A stretch of DNA of 64,000 bases from Mesocentrotus franciscanus (GCA_037976565.1 CP137667.1:2938299-3002298); one strand, 5' to 3'. Positions 46,401-59,023 are shown, counted from the stretch's first letter. Notes: generated from the sequence alone by a model not told the origin. A program made the numbers and translations.

Positions 46401-47503
46401 TGTGAAGTCGGTATGGCGGTGTGACTGATGTATTAGAGTATATGCACTGTTGAATGTGTTGGTTAAAAAATGTTATCAGAATGGTTGTTGTTGCCTTTTC
46501 CCCTCTTAATTTTTTTTTACATGTAAATGAATGGTAACTGCGCGCAACAAAGTTCGTGCGCGTGATCACTGAGCTCTGTGTTATAAGATATATAAATGTG
46601 AAGCGTATTACACTTCACGTCATCATCGCTGTTTACTGCGTCATATCCGAACAGGCGAGGCTTTACAGTGTTTTTCCTCGGAAGGAAAGAGGAACTGTAA
46701 AGATACATTAGGTCTGCACGTGATTCCATTTCTACTGTGACTTAATCCTTCACAACGAAGTTCTGTATTGACATCCACTGGTTTGGTATCTCTTCAGAAT
46801 CGTATGAGGAACTACTTAATATCAAAGTGTGCAATCAGTGCCATGATATTTATGTTAGGTGAAGTGATTGCTTCAAGATAATATTTACTCCTGGTCATGT
46901 GATTGCATTGGAAGGAATGTGCAAAGGTTGATTCTGTAGTACATACGACTTGAGGTGTACTGTGAGGCTGTGAAGTGATAAAAATGAACAGAAATTGACC
47001 CTCTCTTGCTGAAGATTACATGCACTGCACATAGAAATTGATGTATTTTTCCTCTTTATCAAGACTCAACCTTCTCTTTAAATACAATACTAATTATAGG
47101 ATTAAAGTCCACATGCCTTAAGCATTTTTGTACGGACGGTCAAAGGGACTTTCCCTTTCCACAGAATCATAAAGGGAGTCCGTTGTTATGTAACACTTGG
47201 ATTGTCAAACATTGGACCATTAACATAACAATAGCAATAGACGCTGCATCAAAGCAGGAAAATAATGCGACGGAAAAGCATGAACCGCCTTCGACTCTCC
47301 CAACATATTGCCAGAATGAAGTCTTCGCCATATCAATTCATATTTGTTATCATTCACGTAGACACCTCGTCTCACTCCACGCATAAGCATAAAAAGCCTT
47401 TGACTGCTGATATCGTGTATAGTGATTAAGTCTCGCGGAACGAACACAGTACATGTACATTGTACATCATTTCGATATGATTTGATCATTCCATCCGGGA
47501 TAT

Positions 47504-47761
47504 ATGAAAAGGATAAACACGGGAGAAACTCAGTCAGACTTGTTCTCTGGTAAAGGCCTGTTCATGATAGCCAGGAATACGAGTAGACATAATAGTTGCA
47601 TCCGCATGATAAGTGCTTTCAGCCATTTCCTTCTACTATTACTGCTTTCCCGACATATCTCCAGAATGAAGTCTTTGTCATATCAATTCATATTCGTCGT
47701 CATTCACGTGGTCACCTCGTCTCACTATATCTGTAAGTATATAAAGGCAGTCATTCGATGA
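47504..47761 (+). other. Unresolved ORF repeated at 49062
   Basis: An 85-codon ORF whose beginning and end (LFMIARNTS, SYQFIFVVIHVVT, SHYICKYI) are kept in the copy at about 49045-49260, but the central part is in another frame there. Indels that are not multiples of three between copies argue against a maintained protein. It is recorded because the flanks are unusually similar. Confidence 0.2.
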
Positions 47762-48014
47762 AGGGAAGTCATCCAGAAATGATCATGAGTTTTCCTAAAT
47801 AGAGCCATATAGTATACATGTATAGTTAACGTTTATTTTATGGCTGCTGTCAGGAGCTAAGAACGTTGGTCTGAAGGAAAGTAGATTCATGTGTTTAGTT
47901 TATGTAGTGTCATGTTTCTTGTGTTATCTTAATCATATCTAATTTAATTTCTTTTTGGGTAAAAAGTACATATAAAATAGTGTCATAGGTTTGGGGATAC
48001 GTGTCCCCCAACTC

Positions 48015-48185
48015 ATTGAATGATGAAAGAGAGAGAGAGAGGGGGGAGATGTGTGGGGGCGGTAGAAAAGAGAGAGTGGTAGAGAGAGAGAGAGAGAAAG
48101 GGAGAGAAAGAAGAAGTAGTAGACAGAGAGAGAGAGAGAGAAAGACGGGACAGAGGACAGGAAGAAAGAAAGATGAGGAAAGGAA
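48015..48185. repeat. GA-rich microsatellite
   Basis: GAGAGA with GGG and AAG interruptions. Equivalent tracts lie at 44965-45280, 50310-50390, 53325-53560 and 58260-58305. Confidence 0.95.
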
Positions 48186-49291
48186 GTGAAAAGAATATCA
48201 TATGAGCCCCCCCCTTCTCACATCACTTGTTATCTCATATTTCACCTACCTCATCAGACCCCGCATAATTATCAGTGCTAATGATTAACAATATTTATTC
48301 GAACAGTTACTATCAAATGTGATGAAGGCTTTACTGTGATAATTATCATATAGACCTAGTATTCAATGAGTCGTGAATATGTCTGGTTGCAAGGGATGTC
48401 AATCCAAGGCGCACACAAGGGGTGCCAATATTGCCAGAATTAATGTTCCAAACCAAATCCCGAACTTTTATATGTATGTCTATATTTATTGTTAAATGTG
48501 GAACAAATAAACTTGAAACTTGAAACTAAATGTGAAGCGCATCATAAAAGACCCACCGCGGTTTCCCGCTTCATAATTATCTGAACGAGGCTTTACAGTA
48601 TTTTAACCCGAAAGCAAAGAGGAACTATATCCTCTTTACCAAGACTTAACCTTCTCTTTACATACATTACCAATATGATTAAAGTCCACATGTCTTAAGC
48701 ATTTGTGTACAGACGGTCAAAGGGACTTAATTCCTCCTTTCCACAAAACTATTACATAAAGGAAGTCTATATAGTTCTAACAATTGATCCAGGGTCACGT
48801 GGATTTATCAAACATTGAACAAGCACAATAGCAATAGACGATGCGTCAGAGCAAATAAGTAATGCCACAGAATGGCATGAAAAGCCTTCGACTGCTGATA
48901 TCAAATTGAGCACCCACAAGCGTATTTACATATTTGTTTGGCGTGAATTGTGAATAAGTCTTGCGGAACGAACACAGTACATGTACATCATATTAATATG
49001 ATATGATCATTCCATACAGGATATATGAAAAGGAATAAACACGAGAGAAACTCAGTCAGACTTGTTCTCTGGTAAAGTACTGTTCATGATAGCCAGGAAT
49101 ACGAGTATACACAGTAGTTGCATACGTCATAATAAGTGCTTTCAGCCATTTCCTTCTTCTGCTACTGCTTTCGGACATATCGCCAGAATGAGGTCTTCGT
49201 CATATCAATTCATATTTGTCGTCATTCACGTAGTCACCTTGTCTCACTATATATGTAAGTATATATATACTAAAGGCATGCATTCAGTTAA

Positions 49292-50028
49292 CCCTAATAA
49301 GGCCCGGGGGCATTATGGCCCCTCCCCCTCCGCGATTTTTCTGATTGTTCGGGAAAGCATACGGATGACGCCCCGCCGCTTCACGACTTTTTTCTTTCGA
49401 GTCTTGCGCATCTTTTAAAACATTTTTTTTTTAAATCAGACCTACCGTTACAAAGTCACGTGACCTTTTGTTTTTACATGTCAGCCCGAAAATCGCTCAT
49501 TTTCGTGATTTGTGTACAAAAGATATGAAAATATCATTTTTCCTAAAAAGAGATAAAACATTGGCTATTTGGTCTTGTTTAAAGTTTAGGTGTTTGTTTT
49601 GGGGGTCAAAATAGTTGAATTATAGTTAAAAATGAAATAAAACAACAAAAACAATGAAATACATAAGAAATTATCAAAAAAAGAGATAACATAAGGAATA
49701 ACCTGGCTCTTCCAATTTTTTGGTCGTATTATTATTCTAAATGGTCTAACAAATATATGTAGTGGAAATGAAAGCTTAAATATGAAGAATGTATATGATT
49801 TATGGGTAAAAATGTGGATTTTTTGGACCTTATTTGCATAATCTACCATAAATTTGCAAATGAGTAATTTTTCAAAAAATTGAATTTACCATAGTATTCT
49901 ATACACTTCACTAACATGCATGCAAATTTCCGCGGCGATCGGCCGTTTCACGGCCGAGATCTTAGGGCGGAGGGTCCATTATGGCCCCCGGCCGTGTTAA
50001 GACCTCAAATAGCCCGGCCTTTTTAGGG
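49292..50028. mobile_element. piggyBac-like MITE with TTAA target duplication
   Basis: 737 bases with ends CCCTAATAAGGCCCGGGG and GCCCGGCCTTTTTAGGG, flanked by TTAA at 49288-49291 and 50029-50032. TTAA duplication and CCC-starting TIRs are piggyBac features. The paralogous unit near 47750-47775 (CATTCGATGAAGGGAAGTC) represents the site without the insertion. No transposase is encoded; sub-terminal GGCCATAATGG-type sequence occurs at both ends. Confidence 0.85.
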
Positions 50029-50315
50029 TTAAGGGAAGTCACCGAGAAATGATCATGAGTTTTCCTAAATAGAGCCCTTTAATATACATGTATAGTTAAC
50101 GTTTATTTTATGCCTGATGTCAGTGAGCTAACAACGTTGGTCTGAAGGAAAGTAGATTCATGTGTTTAGTTTCTGGAGTCTCATGTTTTTTGTCTTATCT
50201 CAATCATATCTAATTCATTTATTTTTAAAGTAACAAAAATACACATAAATAGAGTCATAGGTATAGGGAACTTGCCCCCTCCCAACTCCCTGAATGATGA
50301 AAATAAAAGAAGAGC

Positions 50316-50346
<31 letters not shown>

Positions 50347-52350
50347 GTAGAGAGGGAGAGAGGGGAGAGGTAAAGAGAGAGAGACACACAATACATTGAA
50401 AGATAAGAAATACGTTCACGAGAAAACGTATGGTTCGTTCAGAATTTGTAAGCGTAGGGAAACTGGGAAGTCAGAAATTAATAATGATTTATCGGTAGTT
50501 TTACAAACATGTTTAAATCAAATGAACATATAAACACGAATCAAAGCTCTGTGTACATAGAAATAGTGGCCTTTAAACGAAAACACCAAAGTGGGAGGTT
50601 TATCCCTGATTGAACGTTACAGTTACTCATATCTTAAATCAAATATTTATCTCAAAGGAACTCACTTAGTTACGAAGTGCTGATTGTAGTTTTTGCTTGT
50701 ATTCTATTTCACTTCCTCTTTCTTTTTGTTACCGAAATTCAATAAGCAAACTTGTGTTATTCGGGCTCAATACCTTAGTCACAACAATGAGATCAACACC
50801 AGACCAAAAACACACCAAACAGAAAATCACATTTATAATAATAATAATAATCTAGATTTATGTAGCGCTTAATACGAACTACCGTCTCTAAGCGCTTTAC
50901 AGATATTATTACCCAGGTCAGCGGAGTCAATCACGTACAATGTGCACCATCTCCACTCTCTGGGAGTATTCTTACGTTATGGTCACCGTGAGGGCATATG
51001 GCAATTCCTTAAGCAGGGGCTTTCGTCATGCTGGATCACCATTTCTCTCCTGGGTATGGAATGGCAAATGTAGATTAATGCCTTACCAAAGGACATTTGT
51101 ACCGTGTCAGGGATCGAACCCACGCCCTTCGCATTTCTATTTAAGTGCTTACACCACTCCTGTGAAGTCGGTTTGGCGGTGTGTCTCAGGTATTGCAGTG
51201 TATACACTGTTGAATATATGGTTAAACAAATTCTCTCAGAATGAGAGTTGTTGCGCACCTCCCTTTGGCGCGGGGGTGGTAGATGCTCATACTTATTTAT
51301 AGATGTACATATACTGCAAGCCTGTAAACAGGCCATTATGATGGCCCAGTTACTCCAACAATTTACAGATCATTTACACAGTTTAACAACTAACTCCAAC
51401 GTACATGATGACGTACGTAGAGGCTACGTTTGCAAGAAATGTAAACGATGGAATTTAAAGAGAAATATTTGGAAACCCACGTGTATTTCATTATGATTAG
51501 ATAATAACTAGGCTATTTATAACCTTTTACAACAAATCTTATAGATTGCAATAAAGGATTGTTCAGATAAGACGCGGTAAACTGCGCAAAAAAGACACCG
51601 CATTTAAACAAATATTGTATTTAACGTGTAAATGAATGGTGAATGCACGAAACAAAATTCTGGCGCGTGCTCACTTAGCTCTGTGTTATAAGATACATAA
51701 ATGTGAAGCGTATTGTACATCACGTCATCATAAAAGAAACCGCCGTGGTTCACCGCGTCATATGTGAACGAGGCTTTAACAGAGTTTTACCTCGAAAGGA
51801 AAGAGGAATGATATCGATTCATTAAGTCTGCACGTTGTCATAATTATTATTATTTCTGTGAATTAATCCTTGACAACGAAGTTCTGTATTGGTTTCGTAT
51901 CTCTTCATAATCTTATATATCAAAGCGTGCAATTAGTGCCATTAATATTTATGTTCGGTGAAGTGATTGATTCAAGATAAAGTTGACTCCTGCTCATGTA
52001 ATTGCATAGCGAAAAGACTATCTAGAAGGAATGTGCACATGTTGAAAATGTAGTACATACGACTTGAGGTGACCCTTTCTTGCTGAAGATTACATGCACT
52101 GCACACAGAAATTGGTATATGGGACCACACATAAATATTTGGTCAAACATTTTCAGCTATTCCTCGTCATATTTCAGATACCTGTTCATTTAGGGACGAC
52201 TCCAGCCTTTCTAGTGGACATTTCTACTATGATATTCTTCCAAATAACCCGACTTAAACAAATTGAGAAATCTCATAAAGTATTTGTTCTCTTTATCAAG
52301 ACTCAACCTTCTCTTTTAATACAATACTAATATGATTAAAGTCCACATGC

Positions 52351-52895
52351 CTTAAAGTGACTGGGTAACATTGTTGAAGGTTGATTGAAAAATTGCGTAA
52401 TTTTGGTATGAAATGTTACTTATTATCTTCCTTTTAATGTACTAACCCTCTAACATGCAAAAAATCCTGAAAACATTCTCAAACCACAAAGATATTAATG
52501 GCTTTCTAAGAAGGCGACACTGGTCAACACCCTCTAACAGTGATCAACAGTAAATTCTCCCAACCATTTTTGAATTTTCCCAACCGTTTTTCAATGAGAA
52601 AAAGACATAAAACAGGCAATAAAAAATCTGTCAACACTTAAATGTCTGGAATGGTATGTAGAGCCAATTTATTGCTTTGTGGCGATTTTACATTCACCTA
52701 CAATGTAATTAAATTGTAATAATATAGTTGGGAGAATTAAGGAATCGATCAGATCAGTTTTTTCCAATTTGTATCATTAGTAATGGTCCGTTTTCACTCA
52801 AATTTTCAGATTATCTTTATTGTACATCGAGCATTGAAGTCACTACCTTAGCACCACTTTCTCTCATCTTAACAATGTTACAAAGTCCCTTTAAG
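52351..52895. mobile_element. MITE family B, copy 2, inserted at TTAA
   Basis: Ends TTAAAGTGACTGGGTAACAT and GTTACAAAGTCCCTTTAA. The paralogous units at about 47112-47135 and 48690-48715 read CATGCCTTAAGCATTTTTGT and CATGTCTTAAGCATTTGTGT without the element. Here CATGCCTTAA is followed by the element and then TTTAAGCATTTTTGT, so the target was TTAA. The copy in the GPN1 intron lies at 4012-4545. Confidence 0.8.
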
Positions 52896-53324
52896 CATTT
52901 TTGTACGGACGGTCAAAGGGACTTCCCCCTTTCCACTGAACCATTTCTAGTTATAGCACTTGTTCGAGGGTCGCGTGGATTTATCAAACATTGGACCAGC
53001 ACTATTTAGCAATAGACGGTGCATCGGAGCAAATAAATAATGCCACGGAATGAAAAGCCTTGGACTGCTGCTATCAAATTGAGCAAACGTATTGTTCGTA
53101 CATAATTTGTAAGCAAATAGGGAAGTGGGTAGTCAGAAATTAACTAGGATTCATCGGTAGTTTTACAAACATGTTTAAATCAAATGAGAAGATACACATT
53201 AACCAAAGCTTTGTGTACATACAAATATTGGCCTTTGAACGAAAACACCAAAGTGGGAGATTAACCCAGATTGTACGTCACTGTTGCTCATTTCTTGCTG
53301 AAGATCACATGCACTGCAATAATG

Positions 53325-53560
53325 AAAAGAGAGAGAGAGAGAGAGAGTGAGAGGCCGGAGGAACAGAGAGAGAGGGGGAGAGGGAGAGAGTGTGAGAGAA
53401 AGAGAGAGAGAGAGAGGGAGAGTGAGCGTGTGTGTGTGAAAGAGAGTGTATGTGTGTGTGAGAGAGAGAGAGAGAGGGGGAGAGGCAAAGAGAGAGAGGG
53501 GAGAGGCAAAGAGAGAGAGTGAGAGAGAGAGAGAGAAATATGGGACAGAAAGAAAGAAAG
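53325..53560. repeat. GA/GT microsatellite
   Basis: GAGAGA tracts with GTGTGTGT sections and (GAGAGGCAAAGAGA) repeats. The ORFs on both strands here are low-complexity. Confidence 0.95.
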
Positions 53561-53599
53561 ATGAGGAAAAGGAAGTAAAACGAAAATGTCTTTATTAAA

Positions 53600-54800
53600 T
53601 CGCATCTACCTCACGAACCCCCTGCATGATATCAGTTTCACTGATAAACAATATTTATTCGAACTGTTCTGTGTGTGTATTGAATTCGTACACCCTATTT
53701 GCAGTATACACAAAGACAATGCTACTTCAATTGCTAAATATACTTACGGTAATACTATATTTCAGTCGTGGCTAGGTTTTGATCTATCTGTAGAAGTTAT
53801 CTTTCATAACGACTGTGGAATATGATTTTAAAAGAATACTGTCATATTTATTATGCTGAGATTCACAACCCTGAGTGAGCAAAGACAATAAACTCCTATT
53901 AAATAAATATGTTATATTGTAGTAATAATGTTAGTAATGTAAATCGTATGCGGGCAGTAGTCTAATGTTCATGGGTTTTATTCTGATTCTATAGAGTATG
54001 CATTTGTTAATGTGTATACAAAATTCGTTTAATGAAAATAAATAACAATAATAATGATTATAATAAGATATTAATAATAGTGATAATAAAACTAATAAAG
54101 TTAATTATAATAACAATACTAATAAATCATGAATTAATGATAATAATATTATAATAATTAATATTATTCAGATTAACGCAATTACATGTTATTTTTTGTG
54201 TGTATCTCTTTCACACAAATCAAGGTTATATATCATTTGGCTAAAATAAATCATGAAAACTGGACGGGGTCTACCTGAGTATTACAAGTTAAATAACTTT
54301 GGAACCAGATATTTTTTAATTTCATAATCTAAAAGCGTGGCTGGGTTGAATACAAAGAGATACTTTAAGGACTCTTTCTCCTATTAAATGGACTGATGAA
54401 CGTATGTAATGGAGCAAAGTAGCCTATATGCAATTATGTGTATCCTAACATTCACGAAACTGTGTTATCATTGACAAATTCCGAAGAAGAAGGAAAAGTC
54501 TCTCAAGGTTTTATGACCGGACTTTGCACTTTTATTTGTTATTTTTGCCCTATTTTCAACCTGAACATTTGGATTGTTTGTTTTGCGGTTTCTCTCACGT
54601 CATGTAAATTAGGATATGTTTGGATTCAATTACTTGTTCAATACATGCGTGTAATAGTTTGACCGCAATTTCCTTGAATTTGTTCAACCCTAGTTACATG
54701 TATTAGATCGACTGTTGACCTTGATAACTTATACGACGAAATCAACGTTTTTTAAGAGCAATAATCATGCTATTGTAAACATGACCGAAGAATAAGAGCA
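53600..54800. other. Intergenic, AT-rich
   Basis: No supported gene. AAT/ATA-rich triplets at 54040-54180. The ORFs (53586-53825, 54438-54662) have no recognisable family, composition or splice context. Confidence 0.5.
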
Positions 54801-54812
54801 AAGGAGTGTATT

Positions 54813-55011
54813 TTATTTTATTAAACAGATAGCAGTGTAGCCTGTCTGAGTGGAGGTACTTTCTACGGGGCACTGGTTTTTGTTCTTCTTGTGGTTGAAA
54901 GGAGATGAAGAGAAATCAACGTATACCATGATAATGATAATTTGATACGTGGCGCAGTTGCAGATGCCGGACTCGTTTCCACATCCGCCTCCATTATCTG
55001 GCACACAGGGA
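54813..55011 (-). CDS. Possible cysteine-rich terminal exon
   Basis: Read on the minus strand from an ATTAG acceptor at 55012, the frame gives GPCVPDNGGGCGNESGICNC, then a 45-residue segment with two more Cys, and stops. The stop codon overlaps an AATAAA signal. The C-x(n)-NGGGC-x(n)-C-x-C pattern resembles an EGF-like module or a fragment of one. There is no upstream exon that I could join, and the plus-strand CCP gene begins only 600 bases away. It may be a gene remnant or chance. Confidence 0.25.
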
Positions 55012-55592
55012 CCCTAATTAGTATACAGAAGAAAAAGCTATGATAATAATGTAAACGTGTTGTGGTCTAGTGGAAAAGTCACCGGACTGTAGGTCACAAG
55101 ATACGGGAATCAAATCCCAGCCCTGGACTACCAACCTTTGACAAGACGTTAATCTAAATTAATCTAAATAAAGAGTTGATATTAATCGAAACTTATTTGA
55201 GATTTAAATCAATCGCAACTATTAAGCGATTGATTGGATGACTTATGATTGATTTGGATCAATCGCAACTCTGTAAATGACGGGGCCCGGGTGTCAATTG
55301 GTACGTGATGTCATTTAGGGGGAACAAGGTTCCCCCTAAAAAAAAAGGACACCAGAGAGGGTGAAAACCTTTGTGTTTTTCTAGGGGTGTTTTTTTTTAT
55401 AGCAACTACTTAAAAAAATCAACCTAAGGCAATTTCAATCGCCTTGTGCGTCATATATTGAAATGTGCGAACATGAAAACGACGTGTTACATAATGATTT
55501 CTTTGGGACGATGACAGGGTATTGACATTTCCCTTGAGTTGAGTTCTCGAAAGTAGTTGCGATCGTTTTCCTATAATATATCCTCTCCACAG

Positions 55593-55790
55593 GTCTGATT
55601 TCAGCTAGCTGTGCCATACCAGACCCTATACCTAACACCATAACAACCTTGCCGAACCCAACACTGGATATAGGTTCTTATATCACATGGGAATGCAGCG
55701 ATGGATACGTGATGGATGGCCATACAAACACTGCTGTATGGGTGTGCTTAAAGGATGGGTCCTGGCTGGGTCATAAACCCATATGCACAT
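55593..55790 (+). CDS. CCP/C-type lectin gene: first CCP (sushi) module
   Basis: A 198-nt exon, phase 1 at both ends. Residues run ASCAIPDPIP, then ITWECSDGYV, AVWVCLKDGSW and HKPICT: four Cys in CCP order, with the G-x-W before the last Cys. CCP modules are extracellular binding units found in complement and adhesion proteins. A phase 1-1 single exon is the usual CCP arrangement. The exons 5' of this one, including a signal peptide, were not found. Confidence 0.85.
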
Positions 55791-56779
55791 GTAAGGGCTT
55801 CACATGCTCATAGAAATCAATCTTAATCAGCGCATAATATAAAGAATTTAAGACAAAATATATGTTACTTTGAATTGAGAATGAAAAAAACTACTATGGA
55901 TGACTCAAATACAAATGACAAATAATAGACATGAATCAAAGTGTATATTTAATATATTGTTTTTGTGTCTTATAGTTTTTGGACCCGTGTATAAGTTATC
56001 TTTATGAATTATGGAATACAATGACTTATACCTACCACAATTTTCTGAAAAACGATACATTATGTTTTCTATGGAGTAAATTGGTATGATATTCATGTTT
56101 ATTAAATTAATCATGTTAAAGGAATATTTGAGTTCTTGTTTTAGACCGCAAATGCCTTCAAAGTGCATGGTTATTGCTCTTATTCTTATTTATGACATTT
56201 ATAGTGCCCTTTTAGAACCTAAAATTGCTATGAAGGTAATTTTAGACCCCGAAATGTGTGAATTTAGATTGAATACGATCATACCAATTCAGCTCCACTT
56301 AAAAAAAAATACGGTGACCGTTAATTAATTAATTAATAATAACAATACACAGGCCGACTGCTTGCGCGTATTATAACCAACACAAAAAAGCAAACAAAAA
56401 GCCAATATTGGCATTGGCTGGAAAAAAACGTAAAAGGCGCTATCTCGTTTTTCAACGGCTGGTTCAAAATTAATGAATATTAGTGGGCCACCACAAATAT
56501 TAGAAATGGTTATATTTATGGATATTTCAGCCGTCTCTGAACCGGTTTTGATCAAACAAAGACGATTTTGTCATTTAAATTGTATATTCTTTCAAATTTG
56601 ACACTCAGTTTGTCATTATCTCACAAAAAATATTTTGTGTAGTGCCCTCTGCAACAAAACTCAACTATCCCTTTAATGAGACTTACAGGTTTCTTCCATA
56701 ACTTTGAACTATTGCCTTATATTTATTTGTAGAAAGTAATTGCGATCATGTTTAACAATCTTTACTAACGTTTCTGCAG

Positions 56780-56965
56780 CTATTGAGTGTCCGTCGCCTC
56801 CCATAGCTGCCTATTCAAGACTCAATCCTCCATTGCCTGAAGATCCCTTGGTAAACCAGACGATTACATATACATGCAGCAGTAGCAACTACAATCTTAT
56901 TGGAAGTAACTTGAGTAGATGTCTACAAGATGGCACTTGGGAGAATGATCCTCCCGTTTGTCAAA
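56780..56965 (+). CDS. CCP/C-type lectin gene: second CCP module
   Basis: A 186-nt exon, phase 1-1. IECPSPPIAAYSRLNP opens the module; TITYTCSSSNYNLIGSNLS, RCLQDGTWENDPPVCQ complete the four Cys and the Trp. It joins the first CCP in frame (T|CT) and the lectin exon downstream (A|GG). Confidence 0.88.
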
Positions 56966-57713
56966 GTAAGAAGCTATGTTGATCTGATTCGTTTTCAAGG
57001 TTTATTCTTCAATAACCAGCATCACATATTTTATCGCGATTACTGCGTTATTAGTATTAATGACTATCCCTTACTCTAAAGAAAGGTAAACTCGCTATTA
57101 AAGCTCTAGTGGTTCAATTCATGATTTAATTAATACAAATCGTGATTAGCAGATTATGTCTATAGTAAATTGTTCACAATTTACAATTAAATTTATAAAT
57201 ACATTGAATATACTATTGCAAATGGTAAAATTGTACAAAGACAACGGTCAATAAATGGTATACATTCTTAATAATCTACATATCTATGATAGGTAAAGGT
57301 CCGTCAGATGTTGACATTTTCGCGCATCCCCTTGGCATGGAGTCTTTTGAATGGGTCTTAGAGGTGGGAGTTATTTAGAAGAAAAATTGATGCAAGATGA
57401 ATTTTGGAAGAAGAGTAAAGTATTGTAGACATACATTGCATTCTGAGATGCTTTATAGTGTTAATTGCTATAATAGTTTGGTGTTATTACCCCAGGTTAG
57501 CCACATCATTATTCTTACTGCTGTCTCTACGGGCCCTGCAATTATTATTATCTCAACATTGCCAGGTACACAATAACACCTGGGTCGAGGGGGAAACCAT
57601 CTTGTCCGAGGATATAAGAATCGATCGGGGTCGGACCCTTCACCATTACATCACAGTGTTTTGTTGTTATTTGTATTGCTGTTAATCGTTGTTTTTGTTC
57701 TTATTTCTTGAAG

Positions 57714-59023
57714 GGGATTGCGGCGGTACAGCCAATCATATCAAACGATACTCCAATCTCACTTGCTACCGTCGACGTGGTAATAATAACCTGAGAAATT
57801 GGATAGGATCGTTGGACCTCTGCGATATTAACAAGGAGTTACTTGCCACAGTGAAAGATGCTGAAACGCAAACATTTCTCGTCGAGTTTATTGAAAATGA
57901 AATCGGCACCGACGTTTGGATTGGCGCAATGGAAGGTCCAGACTGGATGTGGAGACGTAGTAAGTTGTGTTCCTAATAATGAAATAATTTCGTAGTTAGC
58001 AATCTACATTATTATTTACCAAACGGACAAAATTCTAAAATATGAACATTTTCCGACCTTCTTTTACCATTATTATTATTATTATTATTATTATTTGGCA
58101 ATTTGGCAAGTCACAAAAGGACATGAATATGAGTAAACAAAATACGACAATAATTGCATAAATACTGGAGCACCCGACCAGGCAGCCTGGGAAGGAATAG
58201 GTCAACTAAATAACCATGGCCCACAGGCCTTCCTTCATATACCTTGGGGAGAGGGAAGATGAGAGAACAGTGAAGAGAGTGAGAGAGGGAGAGAGAGAGA
58301 GAGAGCAGAATAAGAAGACTTGAGGAGAATCACAAGATTTGGATCATGACTTGAGATCCGTTTACACAACATCTCTTGGATTCTTCTTCGAGTGTTTGTT
58401 TGTGTTTGTGAGTGTGGCGGGGATAGAGGTGCATGACTGTAGATGCAAGGTCGAAGATCAACTGATAGTTCAAACCAATAATTGATAGTTAACAGAGCAA
58501 CTACATTGGTGCCTGATATGCACTTCGCTCCAATTCAAGACTGAACATTTTTGCGCAAACCAATTTTCGCGAGTTTTTCTAAATTAGCAAGTGCTTGCTC
58601 AAGCATGAAATATTGTCAAGAGTTTTAGTGCCACCCGAATCTATAGGGTCTCACCCATAATTTCATTAGAAAAAAAAATCATGCAGATATCGTGAAATTA
58701 TAATTTTGGGGGTTATTTTTAAAGTGTGTACTTTTTATACGCACCGAAGTTTTTATATCGATGTTGTTGTCACAATGAGTGAATGATAGAGATAAGACGG
58801 TGTAAATTGCTAGATCAACACACTTGAAAAGTTGTTATGATGACTGTGGAATATCCCTTTTTTAAATCAGGTGACAACTACATCGAACGTTTCTTTTGGC
58901 AAAACCCATTTCCGGATTCGAATCCAGGAGATTGCATTGCATTGTCATACCAGTCTGGCTCGTCGAAATATTCATGGAATCCTAGATCGCTCCAAGAAGA
59001 AAATGCCGTACTCTGTCAGTATG
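57714..59023 (+). CDS. CCP/C-type lectin gene: C-type lectin domain (2 exons)
   Basis: Exons 57714-57959 and 58871-59023, both phase 1-1. The first has LTCYRRRG, a helix ELLATVKDAETQTFLVEFIE, and DVWIGAMEGPDWMWRR (WIGL-type core). The second has FFWQNPFPDSNPGDCIALSY and ENAVLCQYG. The sugar-binding EPN/QPD and WND motifs are absent, so carbohydrate binding of the calcium-dependent type is unlikely. The last exon ends at a good donor (TATG|GTAAGT), so the gene continues past 59023. The retroelement at about 59150-64000 would then lie in the following intron. Confidence 0.82.
58062..58096. repeat. ATT microsatellite
   Basis: (ATT)n in the intron of the lectin domain. A GA-rich tract follows at 58260-58305. 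Confidence 0.9.

Larger units (their letters stand above)
45590..53330. repeat. Diverged repeat array, three related units
   Basis: Blocks recur in the same order. A block with AACGAAAACACCAAAGTGGG lies at about 45785, 50580 and 53240. A block of 500 bases with TTTATGTAGCGCTTAATACGA lies at 46060 and 50860. A block with TGTGAAGCGTATT/GCATC-type sequence lies at 46600, 48530 and 51700. A block with GTACGGACGGTCAAAGGGAC lies at 47130, 48710 and 52905, and TCAGTCAGACTTGTTCTCTGG at 47520 and 49050. Copies differ by many substitutions and indels. GA-rich microsatellites sit near each unit (44965, 48025, 50310, 53325). No convincing gene was found inside. Confidence 0.7.
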
